Assembly (NCBI GenBank): GCA_027456925.1
Contig: DAIDTZ010000279.1
Location: forward strand, 1 to 6,406
Origin: Nitrospirota bacterium
Lineage (GTDB): Bacteria > Nitrospirota > UBA9217
Direction of reading: 5' to 3'
DNA length: 6,406 nucleotides
The notes beneath the pieces were generated by a model, which saw nothing but the letters and a program-made list of their open reading frames with translations, made no database searches and had not been told where the DNA came from. This document shows, one piece after another, positions 5,775-6,406 of the stretch (the stretch's first letter is position 1; the number at the start of each line of letters is the position of its first letter). A program made the translations under genes and the position numbers.

Positions 5775-6406
5775 AAGACAAAAAACATTGATCTGGATGC
5801 TCACTGTCGCCATCGCTGCTCCGGCGCTTTTGATCTGTCCATTCTCGTGGGCAGGAAGCGTTTCTGCATCACCTTCTGTCGAAGAGCTCCGTGCTGAAGT
5901 ACAGGCCCTCCGGCAGGAAGCGGAGCAACTGAAGGAAGAGAACCAGGGACTTCGCAGGATACTGGCGTCCCAGGATGATGACGAACTGTATATTGTCGTG
6001 GACACCGAGAGCAACCGGTTGTCACTGCGCCAGGGCAATGCCGTACTGCACCAGGCGGTGTGCGGGACCGGAAGCCATCAGTTTATCGAATCCGAGGCAG
6101 GAAGGGACTGGTATTTTGAGACGCCTATCGGTTCCTTTACGGTTCTCGGAAGAGAGCGGAACCCGGTGTGGATCCGGCCCGACTGGTCCTATGTAGAGGA
6201 AAATATGCCTGTCCCGGCGGAGCACGATCCGGACCGTCTCGTGCGGGGCGTGCTCGGAAAGTACGCGCTGCTCCTCGGGAATGGCTACAAGATCCACGGA
6301 ACGACGTGGACCAATCTTTTGGGGACCCATTTTACCCACGGGTGCATTTCCCTTGGGGACGACGATCTCGAACTGGGCTACAAATCGGTGAAGACCGGCA
6401 CGAAAG
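5764..6406 (+). CDS. Secreted coiled-coil L,D-transpeptidase (YkuD domain), 3' truncated by window end
   Basis: L,D-transpeptidases form 3-3 cross-links in peptidoglycan, or attach proteins to it, in the periplasm. The frame is open from ATG 5764 to the window end (214 residues seen). Residues 1-30 form a Sec signal peptide: basic MRTKRQK, a hydrophobic core, and a likely signal peptidase I site after SWA30. Residues ~38-69 (VEELRAEVQALRQEAEQLKE onward) form a short coiled coil, perhaps for oligomerisation. The YkuD domain begins near ELYIVVDTESNRLSL (74-88) and includes WYFETPIGSFTVLG and NPVWIRPDW. Its active site is IHG (His178) to THGCIS with catalytic Cys194. The Arg usual after HGCI is Ser here. 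The start overlaps the glcD stop by 11 nt, and GGGGAAG (5747-5753) ten bases upstream may serve as ribosome binding site. Cys25 is not a convincing lipobox Cys, because Ile precedes it. Confidence 0.9.
   Translation, partial: MRTKRQKTLIWMLTVAIAAPALLICPFSWAGSVSASPSVEELRAEVQALRQEAEQLKEENQGLRRILASQDDDELYIVVDTESNRLSLRQGNAVLHQAVCGTGSHQFIESEAGRDWYFETPIGSFTVLGRERNPVWIRPDWSYVEENMPVPAEHDPDRLVRGVLGKYALLLGNGYKIHGTTWTNLLGTHFTHGCISLGDDDLELGYKSVKTGTK

Noticed and set aside
5764..5853. Lipoprotein signal at Cys25 of the transpeptidase
   Set aside because: The preceding residues are L-L-I, and the -1 position should be Gly, Ala or Ser. A signal peptidase I site after SWA is a better fit.

Overview
The window looks like chromosomal DNA from a Gram-negative-type bacterium, plausibly Nitrospirota or the former Deltaproteobacteria. 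This is inferred from protein style: a Rho_N-like/DUF4912 protein beside a GH57 branching enzyme, a GlcD-type oxidase and a YkuD enzyme. The lineage cannot be fixed from the sequence alone. Coding DNA is fairly GC-rich, while the first ~120 bases are strikingly AT-rich. I see no tRNA, rRNA, CRISPR array, transposase or phage gene.

Layout. Positions 1-191 hold no gene I can support, only an AT-rich tract and a degenerate copy of a dispersed palindromic repeat. On the minus strand (192-1436) lies a full-length FabF-type 3-oxoacyl-ACP synthase, complete in length and catalytic residues but carrying a TAG at codon 32. Its consensus-like promoter ends so close to the ATG that the mRNA should be leaderless. 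Back to back with it, an extended -10 promoter drives a plus-strand gene (1578-2564) for a Rho_N-like, Lys/Ala-rich, DUF4912 protein, which ends in a clear intrinsic terminator. A second plus-strand unit follows: a GH57 alpha-glucan branching enzyme (2759-4405), a GlcD-like FAD-linked 2-hydroxyacid oxidase (4398-5774) and a secreted coiled-coil L,D-transpeptidase (5764 onward, cut by the window end). Adjacent genes in this unit overlap by 8 and 11 nt, so it reads as a translationally coupled operon.

How the genes fit together. The DUF4912 protein and GH57 enzyme probably belong to storage-glucan (glycogen) metabolism, although a terminator separates them. The oxidase feeds 2-hydroxyacids such as glycolate or D-lactate into electron transfer. 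The transpeptidase remodels peptidoglycan in the periplasm. I see no obvious single pathway joining the last three. The points most worth a second look are the amber codon in fabF, its predicted leaderless transcript, the histone-like tail on the DUF4912 protein, and a terminator-shaped perfect inverted repeat inside glcD.
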